Shown one piece after another: positions 47,571-57,676 of a stretch of DNA of 64,000 nt. The position numbers were made by a program, and so were the translations under genes. Source of the DNA: an uncultured Algibacter sp. (GTDB lineage Bacteria > Bacteroidota > Bacteroidia > Flavobacteriales > Flavobacteriaceae); contig NZ_CANLZX010000016.1 of assembly GCF_947495675.1 (NCBI RefSeq), positions 38,812-102,811 of the forward strand. Reading direction: 5' to 3'. The notes below the pieces were generated by a model. That model made no database searches, was not told the DNA's origin, and was given only the letters and a program-made list of their open reading frames with translations. Position 1 is the first letter of the stretch. Every line of letters begins with the position of its first letter.

Positions 47571-48245
47571 ATGGATTACGCAAAAGAATTTGAAAAATTC
47601 GCGATAAAAGATCAGGGTATTAGCAGTACGTATTACAATAAAATTATAAGTAGTATGTATCCAACAAACTTAACGCCTAATATTATAGAAGAACGTCAAA
47701 TGAACATAGCGGTGTTTGATGTGTTCTCACGTTTAATGATGGATAGAATCATTTTTCTTGGTACAGGAATTAATGATCAGGTAGCTAATATTGTTCAAGC
47801 ACAACTTTTATTTTTAGAAAGTACAGATGCTAATAAAGATATTCAAATCTACATCAATTCTCCAGGAGGAAGTGTATATGCAGGTTTAGGTATTTATGAT
47901 ACTATGCAGTTTATAAAACCAGATGTGGCTACAATTTGTACTGGTATGGCAGCTTCAATGGGAGCGGTATTATTATGTGCTGGACAAAAAGGTAAACGAA
48001 GCGGTTTAACTCACTCTCGAGTTATGATTCACCAACCGTTAGGTGGAGCACAAGGGCAAGCTAGTGATATTGAGATTACTGCCAGAGAAATTTTAATCTT
48101 AAAAGAAGAACTTTATAAGATTATTAGTAAGCATTCAGGGCAGAGTTACGACAAAGTATATGAAGATAGTGATAGAGACTATTGGATGAAAGCTGATAAA
48201 GCCAAAGAATACGGAATGATAGACGAGATTTTGGCTCGCAAATAA
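47571..48245 (+). CDS. clpP: ATP-dependent Clp protease proteolytic subunit
   Basis: A serine protease that forms the barrel of ClpXP. The 224-residue protein has catalytic Ser129 in GMAASMGA and His154 in RVMIHQP; the Asp lies in the DSDRDYW segment near 202. YINSPGGSVYAGLGIYDTM is the usual substrate-channel block. The N-terminus is about 25 residues longer than mature E. coli ClpP and may include a propeptide. The unfoldase clpX follows after 72 bases. Confidence 0.97.
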   Translation: MDYAKEFEKFAIKDQGISSTYYNKIISSMYPTNLTPNIIEERQMNIAVFDVFSRLMMDRIIFLGTGINDQVANIVQAQLLFLESTDANKDIQIYINSPGGSVYAGLGIYDTMQFIKPDVATICTGMAASMGAVLLCAGQKGKRSGLTHSRVMIHQPLGGAQGQASDIEITAREILILKEELYKIISKHSGQSYDKVYEDSDRDYWMKADKAKEYGMIDEILARK

Positions 48246-48317
48246 ATAATTTGTAATTTTAAAGAATTGTTATACAGTTATTTATATAAAATTATTCCAA
48301 TAAAATAGAAAAGATTA

Positions 48318-49550
48318 ATGGCAAAGGAAGAATTAGAATGTTCGTTTTGTGGTCGTAAAAAACCAGAAACAAATTTGTTAATTGCGGGATTAGATGCTCA
48401 CATCTGCGACAGATGTATTGAGCAAGCGCATGGTATTGTGCTTGAAGAATCTAAGCAAAGTGATAGCAGCGATTTATCTGCAGAGTTAAAACTTCGCAAA
48501 CCCCAACAAATTAAAGCGTTTTTAGACGAATATATTATAGGGCAAGGTGCCACAAAAAAAGTGATGTCTGTTGCTGTTTATAATCATTATAAAAGATTAT
48601 TGCAACCACCAACAAAGGATGATATTGAGATACAGAAAAGTAATATCATTATGGTTGGGCAAACAGGAACAGGTAAGACATTAATGGCTAAAACAATAGC
48701 CAAAATGTTAAATGTGCCATTAGCTATAGTTGATGCTACTGTTTTAACAGAAGCTGGTTATGTAGGTGAAGATGTAGAAAGTATTTTAACACGATTATTA
48801 CAAGCTGCTGATTACAACTTAGAAAAAGCAGAAAAAGGTATTGTTTTTATTGATGAGATTGATAAAATAGCACGTAAAAGTGATAACCCATCAATTACAC
48901 GCGATGTATCTGGTGAAGGAGTTCAGCAAGCTTTATTAAAGCTATTAGAAGGAACCGTTGTAAACGTACCACCAAAAGGAGGTCGTAAACATCCAGATCA
49001 AAAATTTATTGAAGTAAATACCGAAAATATATTATTTATTGCGGGTGGTGCTTTTGATGGTATTGAGCGTGTTATCTCTAAGCGTTTAAATATGCAGGCA
49101 GTTGGATATAGTGCTTCTATGTCTGATGATGTTGTAGATCAAGAACACTTATTACAATACATTATTCCTAAAGATTTAAAAGACTTTGGTTTAATTCCAG
49201 AAATAATAGGTCGTTTACCGGTATTAACTTATATGGATCCATTGGATGCAGATACGTTAAGAGCTATTTTAACCGAGCCTAAAAACGCTATTATCAAACA
49301 ATATAAAAAGTTGTTTGATATGGATGAAATAGATTTTTCTATTACTGATGGTGCTTTAGGTTACATTGTAAATAAAGCAATAGAATATAAGCTAGGTGCT
49401 AGAGGATTACGTTCTCTTTGCGAAGAAATTTTAACAGATGCTATGTTTGAGCTTCCTAGTAGTAACGAGAAAAAATTAAATGTTACTAAAGCGTATGCTG
49501 AAGAAAAATTATCTAAAACAACTTTAAAGAAACTTAAAGCAGTTTCTTAG
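48318..49550 (+). CDS. clpX: ATP-dependent Clp protease unfoldase ClpX
   Basis: The AAA+ unfoldase that feeds ClpP. The 410-residue protein opens with a zinc finger (Cys8, Cys11, Cys30, Cys33). It then has Walker A GQTGTGKT (about 112-119), Walker B FIDEIDK, pore-loop region [26 protein letters not shown] and sensor II in [11 protein letters not shown]. Length and order are standard. Confidence 0.98.
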   Translation: MAKEELECSFCGRKKPETNLLIAGLDAHICDRCIEQAHGIVLEESKQSDSSDLSAELKLRKPQQIKAFLDEYIIGQGATKKVMSVAVYNHYKRLLQPPTKDDIEIQKSNIIMVGQTGTGKTLMAKTIAKMLNVPLAIVDATVLTEAGYVGEDVESILTRLLQAADYNLEKAEKGIVFIDEIDKIARKSDNPSITRDVSGEGVQQALLKLLEGTVVNVPPKGGRKHPDQKFIEVNTENILFIAGGAFDGIERVISKRLNMQAVGYSASMSDDVVDQEHLLQYIIPKDLKDFGLIPEIIGRLPVLTYMDPLDADTLRAILTEPKNAIIKQYKKLFDMDEIDFSITDGALGYIVNKAIEYKLGARGLRSLCEEILTDAMFELPSSNEKKLNVTKAYAEEKLSKTTLKKLKAVS

Positions 49551-49576
49551 TAAAAGAGTTGATTTCATATATAAAA

Positions 49577-49600
49577 AAACCACGCTAATTAGCGTGGTTT
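49577..49600. terminator. Terminator after clpX
   Basis: A 10-bp perfect stem, AAACCACGCT (49577-49586) with AGCGTGGTTT (49591-49600), loop AATT, with an A-run before and a T-run after, 27 bases past the clpX stop. Confidence 0.93.
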
Positions 49601-49910
49601 TTTTTATTTAGGGAAATTAATTAATAAATGGATATCTATATAAAACTGTAAATGTCTTTTTTTATTCTGGAGTAAAAATATAATTAATAAGTAGTAGCTC
49701 AAAGTGGCTTTACAGCCTTTTAGATTATAAGACTAAATACTCGTTTAAAAACTTTTTAAGCGACACTTAGTCGATTTCATTACATTTTATCGGTTAATTA
49801 TAGTTTTTAAAATACGAGTTGTATATCTCTAATTATATAAATAGAGACCGAATTTTATATTATTTATAGTCTATTCTTTAATTTACAATTAAAAAAAGTT
49901 TAATTATAAA
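49601..49910. other. Intergenic region with a long-range dyad
   Basis: An AT-rich gap between convergent genes with no ORF. ACTCGTTTAAAAAC (49739-49752) is nearly complementary to 49803-49819 (two unpaired bases in the second arm), enclosing 50 bases. It could be part of an unannotated RNA or chance; no conservation evidence is available here. Confidence 0.4.
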
Positions 49911-51425
49911 TTAAAAATTTAGCTTTAATAAGTCGTCTAAATAATCTCTAGTATTTGAAAGCCTTGGTATTTTGTGTTGTCCGCCTAATTTGTCATTCTG
50001 CTTTAACCAATCATGAAATAGTTGATGTCTTGCAATATTAATTTTAGGCTTATTTAAAGTAATATTATTATAACGTTTTGCTTCATAATCAGAATTCAAT
50101 GCTTTTAATGCATTATCAAACAATTCGTTAAAGTAATTAATATCTTGAGGTGGAGTTTTAAATTCAATGAGCCATTCGTGAGCTCCTTTTTCTTTCCCTT
50201 GCATAAAAATAGGGGCAGCAGTAAAATCTACAATTTCAGCTTTAGTACGTTTGCAAACTTTTTTTAGAGCATTTTCGGCATTTTCAATAATTAATTCTTC
50301 CCCAAATACATTTATGTGATGTTTCGTTCTTCCGGTAATTTTTATTCGATAGGGATTTAACGAAGTAAATCTAATAGTATCCCCAATTTTATAACGCCAT
50401 AGCCCTGCATTGGTTGTTATAATTACGGCGTAGTTTCTATTTAATTTGACTTCGCTAAGCGGAATTGCTTTTTCTTCTGAAGTTGCATATACATCCATTG
50501 GTATAAATTCGTAAAAAATTCCATAGTCAAGCATAAGTAATAATTCAGATGAATTATTTTGGTCTTGTATAGCAAAAAAGCCTTCAGATGCATTATAGGT
50601 TTCGTAGTATTTAAAATCCTTTTTTGGTAATATTTTTTTGTATTGATCTATATAGGGTGTAAAACTCACACCTCCATGAAAGTATACTTCTAAATTAGGC
50701 CATATATCATGTAGGTTTTGTTTTCCTGTTGTATCCAAAACATTGTTTAATAATACTAACATCCAAGAAGGTACACCTGCTAAACTGGTAACATTTTCAT
50801 TAATAGTTTCATTAACAATTGCTTGCATTTTATGCTCCCAATCACTCATTAAAGATACTTTGTTACTTGGTGTGCTGCTAAACTCTGCCCAAAATGGCAT
50901 ATTGTCTATTAATATCGCCGATAAATCGCCAAAGGCTGTGCCTTTTTCTTTGTAAAGTTCTTTACTGCCTCCAAGACGTAAACTTTTGCCATTAAATAGT
51001 TGAGAGTTTTCGTTATTGTTTAAATACATGCACAATAAATCTTTACTCGCAGCATAATGACAGTCTTCAAGAGATTCTTCGCTTACTGGAATAAATTTAC
51101 TTTTAGCTCTTGTAGTTCCACTTGATTTTGCAAACCATTTAATAGGTGTTGGCCAAAAAATATTGCCTTCTCCTTGTCTTGAGCGTTCAATAACATCTTG
51201 CCAACCATCATAGTTTTTAATAGGTACTCGTTCAGCAAAAGTTTTGTAATTTTTAATTGAAGAAAAATCGTATTGCTTACCAATTTCTGTGTTTTTAGCA
51301 AAATCAATTAAACTTAAAAGTAGCTCGTTTTGCACTTCATTAGGGTATTTTAAAAACAATTCTATTTGATGAAATCGCTTTTTTAAAAACCACGATGCAA
51401 TAGAATTAACTAAGGGAATTGGCAT
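49911..51425 (-). CDS. GH3-type (auxin-responsive promoter family) acyl-adenylating enzyme
   Basis: This family resembles plant GH3/JAR1 acyl-amido synthetases, which adenylate an acid and join it to an amine. It is unrelated to glycoside hydrolase family 3. The 504-residue protein carries the adenylate-forming motifs SSGTTRAKSKFIP (P-loop-like), YNASEGFF and YKIGDTIRF, and a C-terminal lid with KITGRTKHHINVFGEELI. Members are common in Bacteroidota; the substrate there is unknown. Divergent from the DUF2797 gene. Confidence 0.9.
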   Translation of the reverse strand: MPIPLVNSIASWFLKKRFHQIELFLKYPNEVQNELLLSLIDFAKNTEIGKQYDFSSIKNYKTFAERVPIKNYDGWQDVIERSRQGEGNIFWPTPIKWFAKSSGTTRAKSKFIPVSEESLEDCHYAASKDLLCMYLNNNENSQLFNGKSLRLGGSKELYKEKGTAFGDLSAILIDNMPFWAEFSSTPSNKVSLMSDWEHKMQAIVNETINENVTSLAGVPSWMLVLLNNVLDTTGKQNLHDIWPNLEVYFHGGVSFTPYIDQYKKILPKKDFKYYETYNASEGFFAIQDQNNSSELLLMLDYGIFYEFIPMDVYATSEEKAIPLSEVKLNRNYAVIITTNAGLWRYKIGDTIRFTSLNPYRIKITGRTKHHINVFGEELIIENAENALKKVCKRTKAEIVDFTAAPIFMQGKEKGAHEWLIEFKTPPQDINYFNELFDNALKALNSDYEAKRYNNITLNKPKINIARHQLFHDWLKQNDKLGGQHKIPRLSNTRDYLDDLLKLNF

Positions 51426-51467
51426 ATTTATTCTATCTTTATTTTTTTAAAAATAATACTTTTTTTT

Positions 51468-52262
51468 ATGACCTACCAAGGTGTTTTAACAAAAATGGCA
51501 ACAGAGTTTGAAAGTCCTATTCAATACTACTTAATTTTCGAAAATGATTTTTTAAATATGAATCAATTATTAGATAAAAAGGTTAGTATTCAGTTTGTTA
51601 AATACCAATGTTTAAATTGTGGGTTAGATAAACCCATTTACCGTCAAGGGTTTTGTAGAAATTGTTTTTTTGATATTCCACAAGCTGCAGATTGGATTAT
51701 GCGACCAGAATTAAGTACGGCTCATTTAGATAAAGAAGACCGCGATTTAGAATACGAAAAGAAAGTACAATTACAACCGCATATAGTGTATTTGGCAAAT
51801 TCAAGTAATGTAAAAGTTGGTGTAACTAGAAAAAGTCAAGTGCCAACCCGTTGGATAGATCAAGGCGCACATGAAGCTATTGAAATTGTAGAAGTGCCAA
51901 ATAGATTTTTAGCTGGTATTACAGAAGTTGCTCTTAAAAATTACGTAGGAGATAAAACAAATTGGCGTAAAATGCTTAAAAATGATGTTGTAGATGAAAA
52001 TTTAATTGAATGGCGAGAAAAATTGAAGCAATATATTCCAGATGAAGCCAAAGCATATTATATTGAAAATAATAGCGAAACCAATATGGAGTTTCCTGTG
52101 AATAAATATCCTGAAAAACCAAAAAGCTTAAATATTATAAAATCTCAATCTTATAGTGGTAATCTTGTTGGTATAAAAGGACAGTATTTAATTTTTGAAG
52201 ATGAAACTGTTTTTAATATTAGATCTAATGAAGGGTTGGTTGTGCAAATAACAATTCTTTAA
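51468..52262 (+). CDS. DUF2797 protein with a Cys4 zinc-binding motif
   Basis: A 264-residue cytoplasmic protein. A zinc ribbon is formed by Cys48, Cys51, Cys63 and Cys66 (QCLNCGL and GFCRNCF), followed by the DUF2797 body with VKVGVTRKSQVPTRWIDQGA, which resembles a GIY-YIG-like fold segment. Function unknown. It diverges from the GH3-type enzyme gene with a 42-base gap. Confidence 0.85.
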   Translation: MTYQGVLTKMATEFESPIQYYLIFENDFLNMNQLLDKKVSIQFVKYQCLNCGLDKPIYRQGFCRNCFFDIPQAADWIMRPELSTAHLDKEDRDLEYEKKVQLQPHIVYLANSSNVKVGVTRKSQVPTRWIDQGAHEAIEIVEVPNRFLAGITEVALKNYVGDKTNWRKMLKNDVVDENLIEWREKLKQYIPDEAKAYYIENNSETNMEFPVNKYPEKPKSLNIIKSQSYSGNLVGIKGQYLIFEDETVFNIRSNEGLVVQITIL

Positions 52263-52362
52263 TAAGATAAATTTCTTAAATATGTTACTGGGTAGCTAAG
52301 TTAATATTTATATTAATTTTAACTATGTAATATTCTGTTTTTTAGTATCTTGAAGTAAAAAA

Positions 52363-52587
52363 ATGAAAATTCCAGTAATGTTTTATGTTATTTTAACTAC
52401 CTTTTTATTAGTTATGCTAACAATAATGGCAGCTATGAATATGCCTTTTAATTGGGTGTTCTATACCATGTGTTTAGGGCAATTATTTGTATTAGTAATG
52501 GTTTTTAAAGTTTTAAAAGAGAACTATACCACAGATAAGACTTTCGAAAATTTTTATCAAGACAAGCCGTATAATTTTAGAAAATAG
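52363..52587 (+). CDS. Small two-helix membrane protein
   Basis: A 74-residue protein with two membrane helices (about 5-25 and 30-50), then a soluble tail with KTFENFYQDKPYNF. I recognise the type as a conserved small flavobacterial membrane protein of unknown function but know no name. It ends just before the bidirectional terminator shared with rpsU. Confidence 0.7.
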   Translation: MKIPVMFYVILTTFLLVMLTIMAAMNMPFNWVFYTMCLGQLFVLVMVFKVLKENYTTDKTFENFYQDKPYNFRK

Positions 52588-52599
52588 TAGCTAATAAAA

Positions 52600-52626
52600 A
52601 AACCGCAACATTTACATGTGCGGTTT
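52600..52626. terminator. Bidirectional terminator between the small membrane protein and rpsU
   Basis: An 8-bp stem, AAACCGCA (52600-52607) with TGCGGTTT (52619-52626), with an A-run on the left and a nearby T-run on the right. Confidence 0.85.
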
Positions 52627-52652
52627 AATATTTTTTAGATTTAAAAGGACTG

Positions 52653-52847
52653 TTAAATATCCTCTTGATCTCTTAAATTTTGAATATAAGCTGCTTTTTG
52701 AACTTCACGACGTCTTTTTACAGAAGGTTTTGTAAAAAACTGACCATCTCTTAAGTTCTGCATTACTTTAATGTTTCTGTGCTTTCTTTTGTAGCGTTTT
52801 AAAGCTCTCTCGATGTTTTCACCATCTTTTACTATTATTTTTAACAT
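52653..52847 (-). CDS. rpsU: 30S ribosomal protein S21
   Basis: A small basic 64-residue subunit protein near the mRNA exit of the 30S subunit. MLKIIVKDGENIERALKRYK and FFTKPSVKRRREVQKAAY match bS21. In Bacteroidota bS21 is linked to sequestering the 16S anti-Shine-Dalgarno sequence. It lies 98 bases downstream of rpoD on the same strand. Confidence 0.96.
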   Translation of the reverse strand: MLKIIVKDGENIERALKRYKRKHRNIKVMQNLRDGQFFTKPSVKRRREVQKAAYIQNLRDQEDI

Positions 52848-52945
52848 ATGCTTTTATTTTGTGCTTTTTCTTAAAATCTAAAACGGTTTGCAAATTTGCG
52901 GTTTTTAAAAATAAAAACCTAATAAATATGGCCTTTGTTTTACGG

Positions 52946-53809
52946 TTACCCTAAATAAGTTCTCAATACTTTGCTTTTTGATGCATGACGTAATTTACGA
53001 ATGCCTTTTTCTCTTATTTGTCTAACACGTTCGCGCGTTAAGCCAAATGCTTCTCCTATCTCCTCAAGACTTTTAGGCGATTTTACACTAATCCCGAAAT
53101 AATGGCGAATAACTTCGGCCTCTTTTTCAGATAATGTTTTAAGTGCTCTATTAACTTCTACATTTAAAGAGTTTTTTATTAACTCTGCATCTGGTCTTGG
53201 AGATTCTTGCCCTTGTACAACATCATATAAATTAGATGTTTCACCTTCTTTAAAAGGTGCATCCATAGATACGTGTCTGCCAGAAATTTTCATGGAGTGC
53301 TTTACTTCACTTACTGTTAAATCTAAGTTTTTTGCAATTTCATGAGCACTAGGAGGCCTTTCGTTTACTTGCTCTAAATGCGAGTAAGCTTTATTAATTT
53401 TACTAATAGACCCTATTTTATTTAATGGTAATCTAACAATACGAGATTGTTGTGCTAATGCAGATAAAATGGATTGACGTATCCACCAAACGGCATAAGA
53501 TATAAATTTAAAACCTCTAGTTTCATCAAATCGTTTTGCTGCTTTTACAAGTCCAGCATTGCCTTCGTTAATTAAATCGGGTAGTTTTAAACCTTGATTT
53601 TGATATTGTTTGGCAACTGAAACCACAAATCTTAAGTTAGCTTTTGTGAGTGTATCTAATGCTTTTTGGTCTCCTTTTTTTATACGCTGTGCTAATTCTA
53701 CCTCTTCTTCGGCAGTAATTAAAGGTATTTTACTTATGTCTTGTAGGTATTTGTCTAGCGATTTAGATTCTCTGTTGGTAACTTGTTTTGTAATTTTTAA
53801 TTGCCTCAT
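52946..53809 (-). CDS. rpoD: Primary sigma factor, Bacteroidota type
   Basis: The 287-residue protein lacks region 1.1, as in Bacteroidota primary sigma factors. Region 1.2 begins [14 protein letters not shown]; region 2 has [27 protein letters not shown] and [10 protein letters not shown]; region 4 has [18 protein letters not shown]. It would recognise the TTTG/TAnnTTTG promoters seen in this window. An AT-rich promoter region lies upstream. Confidence 0.96.
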   Translation of the reverse strand: MRQLKITKQVTNRESKSLDKYLQDISKIPLITAEEEVELAQRIKKGDQKALDTLTKANLRFVVSVAKQYQNQGLKLPDLINEGNAGLVKAAKRFDETRGFKFISYAVWWIRQSILSALAQQSRIVRLPLNKIGSISKINKAYSHLEQVNERPPSAHEIAKNLDLTVSEVKHSMKISGRHVSMDAPFKEGETSNLYDVVQGQESPRPDAELIKNSLNVEVNRALKTLSEKEAEVIRHYFGISVKSPKSLEEIGEAFGLTRERVRQIREKGIRKLRHASKSKVLRTYLG

Positions 53810-53976
53810 ATATTAATTGTTTTGTTTTAAATTAAACACAAATAATAATATAGTATAAAAGATGGAATATCCTAGGAAATAACCGTTTTTGTTTAAAAAT
53901 GACCTAAAATGATTCAAAAAATAGCTTTTTTTTACTCTTTTTAGTCTGTTTTTAGTTTTTTTTGATAAAAAAGATA

Positions 53977-54002
53977 AAAACTGCTAATACTAAATTTAGC
54001 AG
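53977..54002 (-). terminator. Terminator of the AsmA gene
   Basis: A 7-bp stem, CTGCTAA (53981-53987) with TTAGCAG (53996-54002), with an A-run to its left that gives UUUUU on the minus strand. It lies beyond the structured repeat that follows the AsmA stop. Confidence 0.7.
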
Positions 54003-54010
54003 ATTGGTTT

Positions 54011-54098
54011 GCGTTAGGGATTGTAATGGAAAGCCCACAGCGACTTTTTTAAGGCGCGAGGACTTGTATTGAAAAGCCCGACCCTTGGGTAACGCCCC
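54011..54098 (-). repeat. Structured two-unit repeat in the AsmA 3' untranslated region
   Basis: An 88-base GC-richer element between the AsmA stop and its terminator. GCGTTA (54011-54016) pairs with TAACGC (54090-54095), and ACCC/GGGT forms a small hairpin (54081-54090). Inside are two similar units containing AATGGAAAGCCCACAG (54025-54040) and ATTGAAAAGCCCGACC (54068-54083). From memory, elements of this kind are dispersed in flavobacterial genomes; that is unverified. Confidence 0.6.
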
Positions 54099-54103
54099 AA
54101 AAA

Positions 54104-56794
54104 TTAATTAACTGTGTCTTTTTGTTTTTTGTTGCTACCCAATAAACCTCCTAGTACATTCCTAATAACTTTTTCGGTAGTTTTAGGAGTTTCTGTTTTT
54201 GTGGTGGTAGTGTCTTGTGGTTCTTTACTTTTTATAATGCCTCCAAGAACATCTTTTATGGCATTGTTTTGTTCTTGTTTTACAGAATCTGTTTTGGTTT
54301 TATTGCCGCCAATAACATCGCCTATTAAATCTTTAACTTTGTCTTTGCCTTGATTAAGTAGTTTTTGTTTCTGGATTTCTATTAGTTGTTTTGTGAGGTT
54401 AGTTACACCGCTGGTTAAATCTGTTTTAACAGTTGGGCTTGTAAAACTACCGCCAATATTAGCAGTTATTGGTATGGTTATGTTGTTTACTTCGGTGTCA
54501 TTTATTTGCCCAATTAATCTGTTAACCTCACTACCTAAGTATTTTGCTGGTACATTAAATACAGCGTTATAACCTATGGTTTTATCGAAACCATGCGAAC
54601 CAGAAACAGTAATAGCAATGTCTTTATATTTTGTATCGAAAGGTTTTACACTTACTTTACCATTGGCAAAATCTAATTTTGTTTTTAAATCTTTTAAATC
54701 TAGTTTTTCAAAATCTATAAAGCTAATCGAGCTTTCTAGTTTGCTTAATAAATTACTTTGGTTAGCGTTAATTTTTGTAGTTAGTAATTCGGCTAAAGCA
54801 TCACCAGAAACGGTACTTAAATCTGGAGAGAATTCTTTATCTAATTTTCCTGAAACGTTAATACTTGTATTTAATTTTCCGTCAAGAATTTTTGCAATTG
54901 GTGCTAAGCTTTTAAGTAATTCTAAATCTTTAAAAGATTCAGAAATATCAAAACCATCGGCTCCTAAATTTAAATTAAAGGTTGGTGTGTTTTCTTTGGT
55001 TGAAACATCGCCAGAAATGGATAAGCCACCATCAAAAATACTAGACTTCATGTTTTGAAGTTTTGCTTGTTGGTCTTTTATATAAAGGGTTCCTGTAACA
55101 TTTTTTAAATTTAAATTATCGTAAACTACAGTTTTAGCATCGGCTATAATAGTGCAGTCTAAAAATGCAGGAATTTTTAAGGATTCTTGATCGCTAGAAG
55201 TCTTATTTGTTGATGAATTGCTGTCGTTTTCAGACATAAAATCGCTAACCTTAAAAAGATTAGAGTTTACATTAAATTGTCCTTTTAAAGTGTTATCGCT
55301 TAGTAAAAACCCTAATAGGTTATTAATAGTACCTGTTGCATCTAAATCACTCGAGCCTGTTTTAGCTTTAAAGTTATTAAGAGATACCGTTCCAGGTTTA
55401 AATGTCATATCTGCTTTTGAAATATGAATTGGGTTTATAATATCTTCTGAAGAAAAAACAAAATCGCTAATACTTGCAGAACCATTATTTTTAATACGTT
55501 GGTAGGCATTGGTTTCAAGTGCGTTCATATCAAAGCTTGTGTTTATTTTTGCTTTTAATATACCGCTTAGTTTATTTTCTAACGCTACAGGATACACTTT
55601 TGATATGTTACCAAGATTTAAAACACCATCTAAATTTGCATTTACTAGCATGTTTTTGGTAATGTTTTTTAATGTAGCTGAAGACTTAAAAACATCATTA
55701 TCAATCTTAAAGTTTAATGTTTTAATATCGATGTATGTATCATCAACATTACCAGTTGTATTTTTTATTTCTGTATTAATAATTATGTTTTCAACACGTT
55801 TTGGTAAATCTGGATATTTAAATGATGCATTGTTTGATGTAATACTAATATCTAGATTAGGAATGGTTTTGTCTGAACTTAATCCTTTAACAAGCCCTTT
55901 TACTTTAAAATTTCCAGTAGTTTGAACGCTTTCAATATTTTTAGAATATGTTTTAGGTATTACAGCCAAAAAGTTTTTAAAATCTGATTCTGGGTTTTCA
56001 AAAGAAATATTAATGTCTTGACCATTTTCAAGTTGTTGTACATAGCCTTGAAACTCTAAAGGTAAATCGTTTATATATCCCTTATTTTCTTTAAATGTGT
56101 ATTTGCTATTCTCTAAATCTAAACCAATAATAGCATCTAATTTTACAGGGTTACTATTTAAGTAGTTAACACTATCTAATGTAAAACTCACATTGGCTTC
56201 ACTTTTAGTATTTAGTTCTGAGGTTTCTGCAGAGAATTTGCCGTGTCCTTCATGGTTTAATTCTGTAATATAGATTAAGGTTTTTGATATATTATCAATA
56301 TAAGTTAAAGCGCTATTTTTAATTTGATAATCTTCAATACTAAATGAGAAGTTGCTTGCTTCGTTTTTTGTTGGTGCATTATTGGTTTCCTGTTTAGTAA
56401 TGTCATAATTATTGTTGCCAAATTTGTCTGTTTTTAATGTTAAAAGTGCTTCGTCAATATTTATAGAGTTTACTACAATTGGCTCTTCTTCTGCATTTTT
56501 AAATAACTCATTTACATTCATTGTAAACGAAATATCTTTAATGGTTGCAAAAGTCTCGTCTTTAAACGGATCAAAATTAGTAATTACTAAGTCGTTTACA
56601 TTAACGTGTGCCTGCGGAAAGCTTTTTATAAAACTTAAAGAAACATTGCTAAATTCTACTTGCGCATTTAAGTTTTGATTGATAAATTGTTTTACCAAGT
56701 CTTTTATTTGACCTTGGAAAGCAAATGGTATTGCTATTAAAAGTGCGATGATTATAAGTAAAGTAATTCCAATAATTTTTAATGCCTTCTTCAT
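54104..56794 (-). CDS. AsmA-family protein
   Basis: A large (896-residue) protein anchored by one N-terminal helix (about 7-26; GITLLIIIALLIAIPFAF). A repeating beta-rich body of the AsmA/TamB type follows (NVSLSFIKSFPQAHVNVNDL near the start), then a low-complexity Lys/Thr-rich tail. Such proteins are thought to bridge the envelope for lipid transport or outer membrane biogenesis. Monocistronic, with an unusual structured 3' region. Confidence 0.88.
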   Translation of the reverse strand: MKKALKIIGITLLIIIALLIAIPFAFQGQIKDLVKQFINQNLNAQVEFSNVSLSFIKSFPQAHVNVNDLVITNFDPFKDETFATIKDISFTMNVNELFKNAEEEPIVVNSINIDEALLTLKTDKFGNNNYDITKQETNNAPTKNEASNFSFSIEDYQIKNSALTYIDNISKTLIYITELNHEGHGKFSAETSELNTKSEANVSFTLDSVNYLNSNPVKLDAIIGLDLENSKYTFKENKGYINDLPLEFQGYVQQLENGQDINISFENPESDFKNFLAVIPKTYSKNIESVQTTGNFKVKGLVKGLSSDKTIPNLDISITSNNASFKYPDLPKRVENIIINTEIKNTTGNVDDTYIDIKTLNFKIDNDVFKSSATLKNITKNMLVNANLDGVLNLGNISKVYPVALENKLSGILKAKINTSFDMNALETNAYQRIKNNGSASISDFVFSSEDIINPIHISKADMTFKPGTVSLNNFKAKTGSSDLDATGTINNLLGFLLSDNTLKGQFNVNSNLFKVSDFMSENDSNSSTNKTSSDQESLKIPAFLDCTIIADAKTVVYDNLNLKNVTGTLYIKDQQAKLQNMKSSIFDGGLSISGDVSTKENTPTFNLNLGADGFDISESFKDLELLKSLAPIAKILDGKLNTSINVSGKLDKEFSPDLSTVSGDALAELLTTKINANQSNLLSKLESSISFIDFEKLDLKDLKTKLDFANGKVSVKPFDTKYKDIAITVSGSHGFDKTIGYNAVFNVPAKYLGSEVNRLIGQINDTEVNNITIPITANIGGSFTSPTVKTDLTSGVTNLTKQLIEIQKQKLLNQGKDKVKDLIGDVIGGNKTKTDSVKQEQNNAIKDVLGGIIKSKEPQDTTTTKTETPKTTEKVIRNVLGGLLGSNKKQKDTVN

Positions 56795-56901
56795 AAAACA
56801 GATTTATATAAATATACGAGAGTGATTGTGTTTAGGGCTAAGTAACCAAAAAGTTTAATATAAATTTAACCTAAGTAATAATAATTTTAACGCAAATGGA
56901 T

Positions 56902-57606
56902 TTAAAGTAAATCAATCTCCTCATTTATTTTTAAATTAAATCGTTTTCTAAATAAAAATACGCCTAGATATAAAAATGGGGTATCGCAGGCGGCTACAAT
57001 AACTTTAAATAAAAAGCCACTAACTAAAAGACCTTTAAAATTTGCCCAATCAATAATTCCGAAAGAGCATAATAAAAAAACAATGGTAAATGTATCTACA
57101 AATTGCGAAAACCAAGTAGAAAAATTATTCCTTAGCCATAAGTGTTTCCCTTTGGTTAAGCGTTTCCAGAAATGGTAAATTTGAATATCTATAAACTGCG
57201 CAAATAAATAAGTAAGCATACTTGCAAAAACAGCAATCATAGAGTTGCCAAAAACAGTTTTAAATGTTTTGTCGTCTACGTAAGACCAAGAGGTTGCTGG
57301 CACAGCATCTGCAACAAAAATGATTAAAAGCGAAAATATAGAAGCAAAAATACCAACCACTACCACATCGTTAGCGCGCTTTTTGCCATAAATTTCACTT
57401 ATTAAGTCTGTGATTAAAAAAGTAATAGGGTAGGGTAAAATACCAACAGAAATTTCAAAAAGTTTACTTCCAAAAATTTCAATATCAAAAAGGTACCAAT
57501 AAAAGAATTTCTGAAAAATAAGATTTGAAACAACCAACGATGTAATAAATAAACCTCCTAAAAGGAAGTAAATACGCTGTGCTGCAAGTTTGTCTTTTAA
57601 ACTCAT
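56902..57606 (-). CDS. Queuosine precursor transporter, VUT/YhhQ family
   Basis: An inner membrane importer of queuosine precursors (preQ0/preQ1). The 234-residue protein has six helices and the family segments LPYPITFLITDLISEIYG and FAQFIDIQIYHFWKRLT, then WLRNNFSTWFSQFVDT. It diverges from the folK fusion gene, 70 bases away. Confidence 0.92.
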   Translation of the reverse strand: MSLKDKLAAQRIYFLLGGLFITSLVVSNLIFQKFFYWYLFDIEIFGSKLFEISVGILPYPITFLITDLISEIYGKKRANDVVVVGIFASIFSLLIIFVADAVPATSWSYVDDKTFKTVFGNSMIAVFASMLTYLFAQFIDIQIYHFWKRLTKGKHLWLRNNFSTWFSQFVDTFTIVFLLCSFGIIDWANFKGLLVSGFLFKVIVAACDTPFLYLGVFLFRKRFNLKINEEIDLL

Positions 57607-57676
57607 TTAAGATTGTGAATAAATAGGTTCTGTAAATATAAAAGAAACCATTTACTTTTTATTAATTTGCCTCTTA

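Noticed and set aside
49911..51425. Glycoside hydrolase family 3
   Set aside because: The shared name GH3 refers to the auxin-responsive acyl-amido synthetase family; adenylate-forming motifs are present and no glycosidase motif.
54114..55925. Several plus-strand frames opposite the AsmA gene
   Set aside because: They are shadows of the 896-residue AsmA frame; compositions are biased and none resembles a known protein.
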